A stretch of DNA of 64,000 nucleotides, from positions 1 to 64,000 of the forward strand of contig JBKCIQ010000014.1 in the NCBI GenBank assembly GCA_046302135.1. Direction: 5' to 3'. The notes under the pieces are model-generated. The model saw only the letters and a list, made by a program, of their open reading frames with translations. It ran no database searches and had not been told where the DNA came from. A program made the translations under genes and the position numbers. Origin of the DNA: AM-1111 sp046302135 (GTDB lineage: Bacteria; Bacteroidota; Bacteroidia; B-17B0; Aurantibacillaceae). Below are positions 27,289 to 35,032 of this stretch, piece after piece (position 1 is the first letter of the stretch; each line of letters starts with the position of its first letter).

Positions 27289-28542
27289 TTGAAACCGAAT
27301 ATAAGAATAGCACTAACCCATTTGTTGGCTAAAAAACGACAAACACTGGTTGCCATGCTTGGTGTTACATTCGGAATTGCCATTTTTATTTTTCAAGCGG
27401 GTTTAATGTCCGGATTTCAAACGACATTCATTGATCAAACGGTCAATACAACTGCAAATATCAGACTATTCAATGAGGCAGAAAAAAACAGAAAGGGTAT
27501 ACTACAAACAAATGACACCTGTAAGAAAAACTGGCATGTGGTAAGGAATCAAAAGCCAAAAGATGAACAACCAAAAATTAAAAATGGTTTACAAATCTTA
27601 GAGAGTCTTGAAAAAAATCCAGAAGTTGTTGGGGTTTCGCCATTTCTTGGAAGTCAGGCAATATTTAAACTGGGAATCGCTACAGTGGCAGGAAGAGTAA
27701 GCGGAGTAAACATAGAGAAAGAAAATTTGTTATTTGATCTTGCCAAAAACACGAGACAAGGAAATATTTTCAACTTACAAACAGTTCCAAATGGAATAAT
27801 TCTCGGAGACGGACTAGCAGAGCTGTTAGGTGCGGGAATGAACGATAACGTTTCGGTTATTTCACCAAAGGGCGTGGAGTTGGAAATGAAAGTTGTAGGA
27901 ATTCACAGGAGTGGTTTAACTGAAGCGGATAAGTCAAGAGCTTATATTAACATTCGTAACGCGCAAAAGTTACTTTTAGTAGATGGCTCTTACATCACCG
28001 ATATAAACATCAAACTGAAAGACATTAACAAAGCAGAAGAACTTGCAAAAGAATTTTCAGCAAAATATGGCTTCACTGCTCAAGACTGGAAGAGTGCAAA
28101 TGCAAATATTTTCGGCGTATTTAAGATTCAGAATATGGTTACGTACTTGATCATTGCCTCAATACTTATTGTAAGCGGTTTCGGTATTTTCAATATCCTG
28201 ATGATGATTATTTACGAGAAAATGCAGGATATTGCAATTCTTAAAGCAATTGGTTACAAAGACCGAGACATTCGCGTGATCTTTCTAACAGAGTCGTTGA
28301 TTATAGGTTTTATTGGAGGTATAATTGGTCTTGGCATGGGATGGTTAATGCAAACAATAGTTGGCAGTATCAGAATGAATGTGAAAGGTTTTATTTCTAC
28401 CGAGTACCTTCAATTCAACAGCTCTCCGCTTTTTTTCGCGTTTGCGTTTGCGTTTGGTTTAATAGTAACTGCAGTGGCAGGATACATTCCTGCAAGGAAA
28501 GCAAGTAAAGTTGATCCAATTGAAATTATCAGAGGAAAATAA
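27289..28542 (+). CDS. ABC transporter permease, MacB/FtsX-like
   Basis: Inner-membrane component of a mechanotransmission-type ABC transporter. The 417 residues show one N-terminal helix (residues ~18-40), a large periplasmic core domain, and three C-terminal helices (~283-405) with the FtsX signature (MIIYEKMQDIAILKAIGYKD) and the ending ARKASKVDPIEIIRGK, which is characteristic of MacB/LolC-like permeases. The start is TTG; no in-frame ATG precedes the first helix. The stop overlaps the ATPase start (TAATG). Confidence 0.92.
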   Translation: MKPNIRIALTHLLAKKRQTLVAMLGVTFGIAIFIFQAGLMSGFQTTFIDQTVNTTANIRLFNEAEKNRKGILQTNDTCKKNWHVVRNQKPKDEQPKIKNGLQILESLEKNPEVVGVSPFLGSQAIFKLGIATVAGRVSGVNIEKENLLFDLAKNTRQGNIFNLQTVPNGIILGDGLAELLGAGMNDNVSVISPKGVELEMKVVGIHRSGLTEADKSRAYINIRNAQKLLLVDGSYITDINIKLKDINKAEELAKEFSAKYGFTAQDWKSANANIFGVFKIQNMVTYLIIASILIVSGFGIFNILMMIIYEKMQDIAILKAIGYKDRDIRVIFLTESLIIGFIGGIIGLGMGWLMQTIVGSIRMNVKGFISTEYLQFNSSPLFFAFAFAFGLIVTAVAGYIPARKASKVDPIEIIRGK

Positions 28543-29222
28543 TGGATACTATACTTGAAACAAAAAACCTGAATAAATTTTTTACCGACCCGGTAGAGTT
28601 TCAGGCCTTGAAAAATGTAAACGTATCCGTAGAGCGAGGTGAATTTGTTTCAATCATAGGTTCATCCGGAAGCGGTAAATCAACTTTGCTGTATATTCTT
28701 AGCACACTCGATACAGACTATACCGGAAACTTATTACTGGAAGGAGAAGACCTATCGCTCAAAACTAAAAATGAGTTAGCAGAAATACGGAATGAGAACA
28801 TAGGCTTCGTTTTTCAATTCCACTATTTATTACCTGAATTTACAGTACTTGAGAATGTAATGCTTCCAGCGCTAAAATTAGGTAAGCTCACTCAAGAACA
28901 AATAGAGCAGGAAGCCTTAAATAAACTGGAAATACTTGATATGAAATCTCAGGCACCAAAAAAAGCAAGTAAATTATCCGGAGGGCAACAGCAACGTGCG
29001 GCGATAGCAAGGGCCTTAGTCAATAATCCGAAAATTATTTTCGGAGATGAGCCAACAGGAAATCTGGATTCAAAAAATGCAAATAATGTTCTTCAAATAT
29101 TTAATGATCTAAAAAAAAATTTGAAACAAACAATTCTTGTCGTTACACACGATATGAGTTTTGCAGACAATACTGACAGAATAATAAAACTCCACGATGG
29201 AGAAGTAGTAAACAAATTATAA
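28542..29222 (+). CDS. ABC transporter ATP-binding protein, MacB/LolD-like
   Basis: ATPase partner of the preceding permease. The 226 residues carry all required motifs: Walker A GSSGSGKS (40-47), signature LSGGQQQRAAIARAL, Walker B IIFGDEPTGNLDS and the switch histidine in VVTHD. FVFQFHYLLPEFTVLENV is typical of the LolD/MacB group. Its start overlaps the permease stop by one base, so the two are translated together. Confidence 0.95.
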   Translation: MDTILETKNLNKFFTDPVEFQALKNVNVSVERGEFVSIIGSSGSGKSTLLYILSTLDTDYTGNLLLEGEDLSLKTKNELAEIRNENIGFVFQFHYLLPEFTVLENVMLPALKLGKLTQEQIEQEALNKLEILDMKSQAPKKASKLSGGQQQRAAIARALVNNPKIIFGDEPTGNLDSKNANNVLQIFNDLKKNLKQTILVVTHDMSFADNTDRIIKLHDGEVVNKL

Positions 29223-29243
29223 CCCACGAAAATAAAAAACAAC

Positions 29244-30368
29244 ATGAAAAATAAATTTGGAATTTTAATTTTGATAGCAATGCTTGCGGCTTGCGGAGAA
29301 AAAACCAAAGATCAGCAAATTCAAGAACTCAAACAAAAACTAGCAGAAAAGCAAAATGCTGCAGCAGACATCAAAGCTGAAATTGAACAAATCGAAACCA
29401 CACTGAAAAAACTAGGCGGTAAAGAAATTGTAAAAGGCAATCCTGTAGAGATTACTGTACTTTCGTCTTCTACATTCATTAGCTACCTTGATGTTATGGG
29501 GAAAGTAGACGCGGAAGAATCCGTGTCTCTAAGTTCAGAAATTCCCGGAACAATTGTCAAGATCAATGTTGAAACCGGAACAAATGTTTCAAAAGGACAG
29601 ATTTTGGCCGAGACAGATAGTAAGGTGATGCAGCAAACAATTTCTGACCTGCAGACTAATCTTGAATTAATCAACACACTTTATGAAAAACAAAAAAGTC
29701 TGTGGGACCAGAAAATAGGAACAGAAGTTCAATTTCTCCAAATTAAAAATCAGAAAGAAAGTATGGAGAAAAAAATAGGTGTATTGCAAGAACAACTTAA
29801 GATGACAAAAATAGTTTCTCCGATTGATGGAATTGTTGATGCCGTTGACATTAAAGTAGGAAGCGTTGTGGCCCCCGGATTACCGGCAATCAGAGTTGTA
29901 AATATGTCGAAGCTAAAAGTAAAAGCAGAGGTTGCTGAAAAATTTGCTTCTCAAATTAAAACAGGTCGCAATGTTCGGGTGATACTTCCCGATATCAACG
30001 ATTCACTTGATACTAAAATCACTTATGCATCTAAAACAATTAATCCAATGAACAGAACATTTACTGTGGAAGTGAATTTAACGGGTAACAAGGAATATCA
30101 TCCAAATATGTTCGCGAGACTAAAAATAAATTCATACACTTCGGCAACTCCTGCTATATCAATACCAATTAAACTAATTCAAAGAGACGGAACAAACGAT
30201 TATGTTATGATTAAAAATGGCGATAAAGCTGAAAAGAGGATTGTTACAATTGGCCAAACCTATAATGGTGTTGCAGAAATAACCTCCGGTCTGAAAGACG
30301 GAGATTCCTTAATAAGCAACGGACATGTAGACCTGCAGGCGGGCGAGATTGTTTACGTTACAAAATAA
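29244..30368 (+). CDS. Efflux RND periplasmic adaptor lipoprotein, second copy
   Basis: Membrane-fusion protein for the RND pump that follows. Lipobox around Cys17 (MLAACGEK). Unusually, residues ~20-58 form a heptad-like coiled coil (QELKQKLAEKQNAAADIKAE) before the lipoyl half (PGTIVKINVETGTNVSKGQIL). A short hairpin and the second half (SPIDGIVDAVDIKVGSVVAP) follow. It has 374 residues and is 31 bases ahead of the RND permease. It is clearly different from the first adaptor of the operon, so the two are not simple duplicates. Confidence 0.92.
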   Translation: MKNKFGILILIAMLAACGEKTKDQQIQELKQKLAEKQNAAADIKAEIEQIETTLKKLGGKEIVKGNPVEITVLSSSTFISYLDVMGKVDAEESVSLSSEIPGTIVKINVETGTNVSKGQILAETDSKVMQQTISDLQTNLELINTLYEKQKSLWDQKIGTEVQFLQIKNQKESMEKKIGVLQEQLKMTKIVSPIDGIVDAVDIKVGSVVAPGLPAIRVVNMSKLKVKAEVAEKFASQIKTGRNVRVILPDINDSLDTKITYASKTINPMNRTFTVEVNLTGNKEYHPNMFARLKINSYTSATPAISIPIKLIQRDGTNDYVMIKNGDKAEKRIVTIGQTYNGVAEITSGLKDGDSLISNGHVDLQAGEIVYVTK

Positions 30369-30399
30369 AAATCGGTATTAAATTTTAAACGCCGGATAT

Positions 30400-33300
30400 A
30401 TGAAAAATCCATTCAAAGAGTTCAAATTAAGCAGTTGGGCGATTGATAATAAAATCAGCATTTACATCATTACCATTATCATTACAGTGATGGGTCTAAT
30501 GACGTATCAATCACTTCCAAAAGAAAGCTTTCCTGACATCGTAGTACCAACAATATATGTTCAAACCATATATGCAGGAAACTCTCCGGAGAACATAGAA
30601 AAATTTGTTACCGAACCTATAGAAACCGAATTGAAATCAATTTCAGGAGTGAAAAAGATGACTAGCACTTCACTTCAGGATGCCTCTGTTATTTTAGTTG
30701 AATTCAATACTGATGTAAATCCGGATAAAGCAAGAAAACTTGTTGAAGATAAAGTGAATGCCGCAAAAGCTAAGTTCACTTTTGTTCCGACGCAGGGCCC
30801 AACCATTACCGACGTAAATTTCTCTGATTTGCCTATTATGTATGTGAACGTGGCGGGAAAATATGACAAGGTAAAGCTGAAAGAATTTTCTGAGAAAATA
30901 AAAAACAGAATTCGTGCATTACCTGAAATTACACGTGTAGATATCATTGGTGCGCCAGAACGAGAAATTCAGGTTAACCTTGACATGTATAAAATGCAGG
31001 TAAGACAAATCAGTTTTTGGGATGTAATGGGGGCAATACAAGGCAGTAACATTAATGCAACACTAGGAAGTATAAGCAATAATGATCAGAAGCCTTCCAT
31101 CAGCATAAAAAATGAATTCAAAGATATGGAGACTTTGAAAAAACTTATTGTACCATCACCTACAGGCGGAACAGTATACCTATCTGATATCGCTCAAGTA
31201 ATTGATGGAACAAAAGAACAACAAAGTTTTGCAAACCTTGGTGATAAAAGTGTAATAACGTTGAACGTTATTAAAAAGTCAGGACAAAATTTGGTGGAAG
31301 CATCAGACAAGATCTATGCAACTGTTGACGATATGATGAAGAATGAATTACCAAAAGACCTAGAGATAAAGATCACAGGTGATCAGTCAGAAAATACAAG
31401 GACGACTCTGCATGATCTTATCAATACCATTATAATTGGATTTATACTCGTAACGTTTATACTGATGTTTTTTATGGGAACTACCAATGCCTTGTTCGTG
31501 GCGTTGTCTGTTCCGCTTTCAATGTTTCTCGCTTTTTTGGTGATGCCGGGAATCAACTTTACAATGAATATGATTGTATTATTCGCGTTTTTACTTGCAC
31601 TGGGAATTGTTGTAGATGATGCTATTGTTGTAATAGAAAATACCCATCGTATTTTCACACATGAAAAGAGAAACATTGTGCAATCAGCAAAAATGGCGGC
31701 CGGTGAAGTTTTTCTTCCTGTTTTATCCGGCACACTTACAACTTTATCTCCCTTTATTCCGCTCGCATTTTGGAAGGGTGTGATAGGAAAATTCATGTTC
31801 TTTCTACCTATTACACTCATTGTAACCTTACTCGCCTCACTTTTGGTCGCGTACATCATCAATCCTGTTTTCGCTGTTGATTTTATGAAGAATGATGAAG
31901 AAACAAATGGGAAAAAGAAATTCACCAAAGGAAATTTAGTTGTAAGCGTCATCTTTATTTTACTTGCATTAGTATTTTATGCAACCAGTAGTCCAGGAAT
32001 GGCAAATTTCACTTTGTTCATCCTAGGTTTTTATTTACTTAATATTTTTATTCTTTCGCGAGCGATCAAGTATTTTCAAACAAAAACGTGGCCCTCTATT
32101 CAAAATTTCTACGCATCCGTTTTAAAGTGGTGTTTAGGTCGTCCTTACAGCATGCTATTTGGAACTGTAGGTCTTTTTCTTTTTACACTTTTTCTTTTTG
32201 TAGCAAGCAAACCAAAAGTGGTTTTTTTCCCACAGGGAGACCCAAATTTCATTTATGTTTATCTTAAACTCCCTTCAGGAACAGATCCACTTTACACCAA
32301 CAAAACCATACGCCGTGTGCAAGATTCTGTAAACTCAGTGCTTGGTAAAAATAATCCTGATATTTCCTCAATAATTACTAACGTAACGCGTAGTGTAACT
32401 GATCCGCAAGATCAGGACCAGGCTGAATATACCAACAGAGCAAAAATTGCAATCGCATTCAAAAAATTTTCCGAACGGAAAGGTGCCGCAACCGGAACTT
32501 ATCTTTCCAGATTACAATCAATGAACTGGGGAATACCCGGTGCAGATATTTGGGTTGCGAAAGAACAGTCAGGACCTCCTCAGGCCAAGCCTATTTCAAT
32601 AGAGGTTAAAGGAGATAATTTTGTGGAGCTGAAGAAAAACGCACTTGCAACAATTGATTTTTTAAACAAGAAAATTAATGAGTACGGAATTAAAGGTGTA
32701 AGTGAACTTAAAATGGACATGGAATTTAACAAGCCGGAAATCGTTTGGGATATTGATCAGGAAAGAAGCACCAAAGACAACATTAAACCAAACTCAATTG
32801 CCAACGAGGTACGTACAGCCATTTTCGGTCTTGAAGCTTCAAAATACAGAGATGGGGTTGATCAGTATCCTATTATGCTGCGATATCAGGAAGACCAGCG
32901 AAATAAAGTTGATGTGGTTGTCAACCATGTAAGCACATTCAGAGATATGGCATTTGGCGGACAACTTAGGAATGTTCCTATTAGTAATTATGTAAATATT
33001 CGCTATGGAGAAACCTATTCGGGAATAAAAAGAAAGGATCAGAAAAGAATAATCACCATATCATCTGATGTACTTGAAGGATATAATCCAAATGAGGTGG
33101 CAGGCAGAGTGAAAAATCTTGTTAACCAATTTCAACCCATCGGCGATGTAAACGTTTCGTTTGCAGGACAAGATGCAGAACAGATGGAAACCGCTATATT
33201 TTTAAGAAACGCACTTTTCATTTCATTTGGACTTATCTTAATTATTTTGGTAATACAATTCAATTCCGTAGGTAAGCCATTCATCATTCTTACAGAGATA

Positions 33301-33891
33301 TTCTTCAGTGTCATCGGTGTATTACTCGGAATCGCAATAACAGGCATGGAAATGAGTATTGTTATGACAGGTATAGGAATAGTAGCACTAGCAGGCATCG
33401 TGGTAAGAAATGGTATTTTATTGGTTGAGTTCGCAGATTTAACAAGAGAAAAAGGAACAGGTTTATTCGATGCTGTTGTTGAAGCCGGAAGAACGAGGAT
33501 GACACCTGTTTTACTTACTGCTATTGCCGCAATATTAGGATTAATACCATTAGCAGTTGGATTGAACATTGACTTCGAGACATTGTTCGCAGAGGGCAAC
33601 CCACATATCTTCTTTGGAGGTGACAGCGTAAAATTCTGGGGGCCACTCAGCTGGACTATGATCTATGGATTAAGTTTTTCAACTTTCCTAACACTTCTCT
33701 TAGTACCTGCAATGTATCTGATTGCTGAAAGACTCAAACAAAAATCTCTGATTGTATTTGATTATTTTGGTATACCGAAATACAGAATTTTTATGTATAT
33801 CCCGTTCTTCGTTATGTTTCTGATATTGATAGCGAAAATAAAAAATCATCGTTTTGAATGGGGGAATCTTGATGGAATCAAGCAGGCTTAA
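30400..33891 (+). CDS. RND efflux transporter permease (AcrB/HAE1-like)
   Basis: Proton-driven inner-membrane pump of the RND superfamily. The 1163 residues are about 100 more than AcrB. The proton-relay aspartates are in TM4 (GIVVDDAIVVIENTHR). In the TM10 motif, AGIVVRNGILLVEF, an arginine stands where AcrB has Lys940. The extra length comes from two inserted hydrophobic segments between the halves (residues ~505-560) and an added C-terminal helix (IFMYIPFFVMFLILIAKI). Substrate cannot be told from the sequence. It is the last gene of the operon and is followed by a terminator. Confidence 0.93.
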   Translation: MKNPFKEFKLSSWAIDNKISIYIITIIITVMGLMTYQSLPKESFPDIVVPTIYVQTIYAGNSPENIEKFVTEPIETELKSISGVKKMTSTSLQDASVILVEFNTDVNPDKARKLVEDKVNAAKAKFTFVPTQGPTITDVNFSDLPIMYVNVAGKYDKVKLKEFSEKIKNRIRALPEITRVDIIGAPEREIQVNLDMYKMQVRQISFWDVMGAIQGSNINATLGSISNNDQKPSISIKNEFKDMETLKKLIVPSPTGGTVYLSDIAQVIDGTKEQQSFANLGDKSVITLNVIKKSGQNLVEASDKIYATVDDMMKNELPKDLEIKITGDQSENTRTTLHDLINTIIIGFILVTFILMFFMGTTNALFVALSVPLSMFLAFLVMPGINFTMNMIVLFAFLLALGIVVDDAIVVIENTHRIFTHEKRNIVQSAKMAAGEVFLPVLSGTLTTLSPFIPLAFWKGVIGKFMFFLPITLIVTLLASLLVAYIINPVFAVDFMKNDEETNGKKKFTKGNLVVSVIFILLALVFYATSSPGMANFTLFILGFYLLNIFILSRAIKYFQTKTWPSIQNFYASVLKWCLGRPYSMLFGTVGLFLFTLFLFVASKPKVVFFPQGDPNFIYVYLKLPSGTDPLYTNKTIRRVQDSVNSVLGKNNPDISSIITNVTRSVTDPQDQDQAEYTNRAKIAIAFKKFSERKGAATGTYLSRLQSMNWGIPGADIWVAKEQSGPPQAKPISIEVKGDNFVELKKNALATIDFLNKKINEYGIKGVSELKMDMEFNKPEIVWDIDQERSTKDNIKPNSIANEVRTAIFGLEASKYRDGVDQYPIMLRYQEDQRNKVDVVVNHVSTFRDMAFGGQLRNVPISNYVNIRYGETYSGIKRKDQKRIITISSDVLEGYNPNEVAGRVKNLVNQFQPIGDVNVSFAGQDAEQMETAIFLRNALFISFGLILIILVIQFNSVGKPFIILTEIFFSVIGVLLGIAITGMEMSIVMTGIGIVALAGIVVRNGILLVEFADLTREKGTGLFDAVVEAGRTRMTPVLLTAIAAILGLIPLAVGLNIDFETLFAEGNPHIFFGGDSVKFWGPLSWTMIYGLSFSTFLTLLLVPAMYLIAERLKQKSLIVFDYFGIPKYRIFMYIPFFVMFLILIAKIKNHRFEWGNLDGIKQA

Positions 33892-33911
33892 GTAGCTTGA
33901 ATAACTTACAT

Positions 33912-33945
33912 AAAAAAACTCCCTTAAAAAAGGGAGTTTTATTTT
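33912..33945. terminator. Bidirectional terminator between the RND gene and the small leftward genes
   Basis: AAAACTCCCTT pairs with AAGGGAGTTTT around a 4-base A loop, with A and T runs on both sides. It can stop the efflux operon from the left and the three-gene unit from the right. Confidence 0.85.
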
Positions 33946-33961
33946 AACTAAAGGCTAGTCC

Positions 33962-34213
33962 TTAGAATTGTTTTACACTTCTATGTCGATTATAACGCTT
34001 CATAGACTTGATATGATTGGAACGTTGCTCATTACGCTTAAGAACTCTGGCAATTACAAACGCTAACAAAATCAATAAGCCAACAACATAAAAGATAGCG
34101 TATTCAGGATGAATAATATCCAAAATATAATTATTGCTTGCCGAGACTGGTAAAACCATCCCTGCAGACAAAACAATAAATAAAATGTTTTTTAAAGATT
34201 TTTGAGTTTTCAT
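33962..34213 (-). CDS. Small membrane protein of unknown function
   Basis: The 83-residue product starts MKTQKSLKNILFIVLSAGMV with a signal-peptide-like segment, then a second hydrophobic helix (~residues 39-55, AIFYVVGLLILLAFVIA) and a strongly basic tail (RHRSVKQF). The frame extends to 34255, but the ATG at 34213 gives the sensible N-terminus. I do not recognise a family. It is the last of three small genes that appear to form a unit. Confidence 0.65.
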   Translation of the reverse strand: MKTQKSLKNILFIVLSAGMVLPVSASNNYILDIIHPEYAIFYVVGLLILLAFVIARVLKRNEQRSNHIKSMKRYNRHRSVKQF

Positions 34214-34238
34214 AAAATTTATTTTTAATAGGTTAATA

Positions 34239-34520
34239 TTAAATTTCAATGGCAATTATTCTCTTAACGGGAAGTGCAATTCCACTTTTTAGAATGGCAT
34301 GCGTGTCATCTGCATACCAGACCGTTGTTTCAACAAGTCTTGTTTCTGCAGTGTCCTTAAAGTAGATCTTTACTTTCTGGCGAAGTGTATTCCCATAACG
34401 CATAGCGTACTGAAGAAATATATATCTATCTTCCTTTTTTTGTTCGTCGTTCAGAACATCATCTCCAGGAAATCTCAGATATGATATTTCCTCCTTCTGA
34501 ATTAATTCAGCTTTGATCAT
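34239..34520 (-). CDS. Small cytoplasmic protein of unknown function
   Basis: A 93-residue protein predicted to be rich in beta strands, with no signal peptide. The second half (KVKIYFKDTAETRLVETTVW, then ILKSGIALPVKRIIAIEI) looks like a conserved Bacteroidota protein I have no name for. It lies in the middle of the three-gene unit, 25 bases ahead of the last gene. Confidence 0.7.
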   Translation of the reverse strand: MIKAELIQKEEISYLRFPGDDVLNDEQKKEDRYIFLQYAMRYGNTLRQKVKIYFKDTAETRLVETTVWYADDTHAILKSGIALPVKRIIAIEI

Positions 34521-34593
34521 AATTTTTTTTTAAATGGTTTAATAAATTGTAACTGAGATTAAAAATCTCTAAATCAGAATGGCTGAATTGATC

Positions 34594-34935
34594 CTATAGT
34601 CTGAGAACGCAGATGAAGGGGAGTATTTGTCTAATCTGCCGTTTGGAGAATTGAATTAAACCTGAATGCTTTAACAAGACTGAATCAAAGCGTGGCACAA
34701 GCATTAGTTCAACTGTTGCCGGTATCCTGTTTTGATTACTTTGATGTTGAACTAATGTTAACCCATTTGAATACCCGGCTTCAGTTTCTTCCTCTTCAAT
34801 CGGATAATTTTCTTCATAATTATTTCCGGATACATCAACACGACTACCCGAAACAGCAATAAACGTAGTAAGACATTGAGAAAATAAAAAGAAAGCCAGG
34901 AAGAAGAAAATTAATGTATTAAAACGGGCTTTCAT
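34594..34935 (-). CDS. Small secreted protein of unknown function
   Basis: A 113-residue protein with an N-terminal signal (MKARFNTLIFFFLAFFLFSQ). Its middle is acidic (NYPIEEEETEAGY). I do not recognise it. It is the first gene behind the twin palindromes at 34938-34972; its ATG is only 2 bases from the nearer one, so a protein bound there would directly control it. Confidence 0.65.
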   Translation of the reverse strand: MKARFNTLIFFFLAFFLFSQCLTTFIAVSGSRVDVSGNNYEENYPIEEEETEAGYSNGLTLVQHQSNQNRIPATVELMLVPRFDSVLLKHSGLIQFSKRQIRQILPFICVLRL

Positions 34936-34937
34936 AA

Positions 34938-34989
34938 TAAAAGTATTACTTCTTTAAGTAAAAGTATTACTTTTAAAATCATTAGTCAA
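34938..34989 (-). promoter_or_regulatory. Promoter with two identical palindromic operator-like sites
   Basis: The 14-mer TAAAAGTATTACTT occurs at 34938-34951 and again at 34959-34972, exactly 21 bp apart (two helical turns). Each contains the perfect 11-bp palindrome AAGTATTACTT. On the minus strand, TTG at 34989-34987 is followed after 20 bases by TACTTTTA (34966-34959), a near match to the TAnnTTTG element, so the outer copy covers the -7 box and the inner one lies just past the expected start. This is the arrangement of a repressor site for the small-gene unit. Confidence 0.5.
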
Positions 34990-35032
34990 GCAATTTTAGG
35001 TTATTAACATTTTTTGACTATAACCTGATTTA

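Noticed and set aside
31383..31952. 189-codon open frame opposite the RND gene
   Set aside because: It is antisense to conserved membrane helices of the RND pump; composition follows from that.
34998..35026. Inverted repeat AGGTTAT/ATAACCT downstream of clpB
   Set aside because: The arms are 7 bp with a 15-base loop and there is no T run in the clpB direction, so a terminator cannot be supported.
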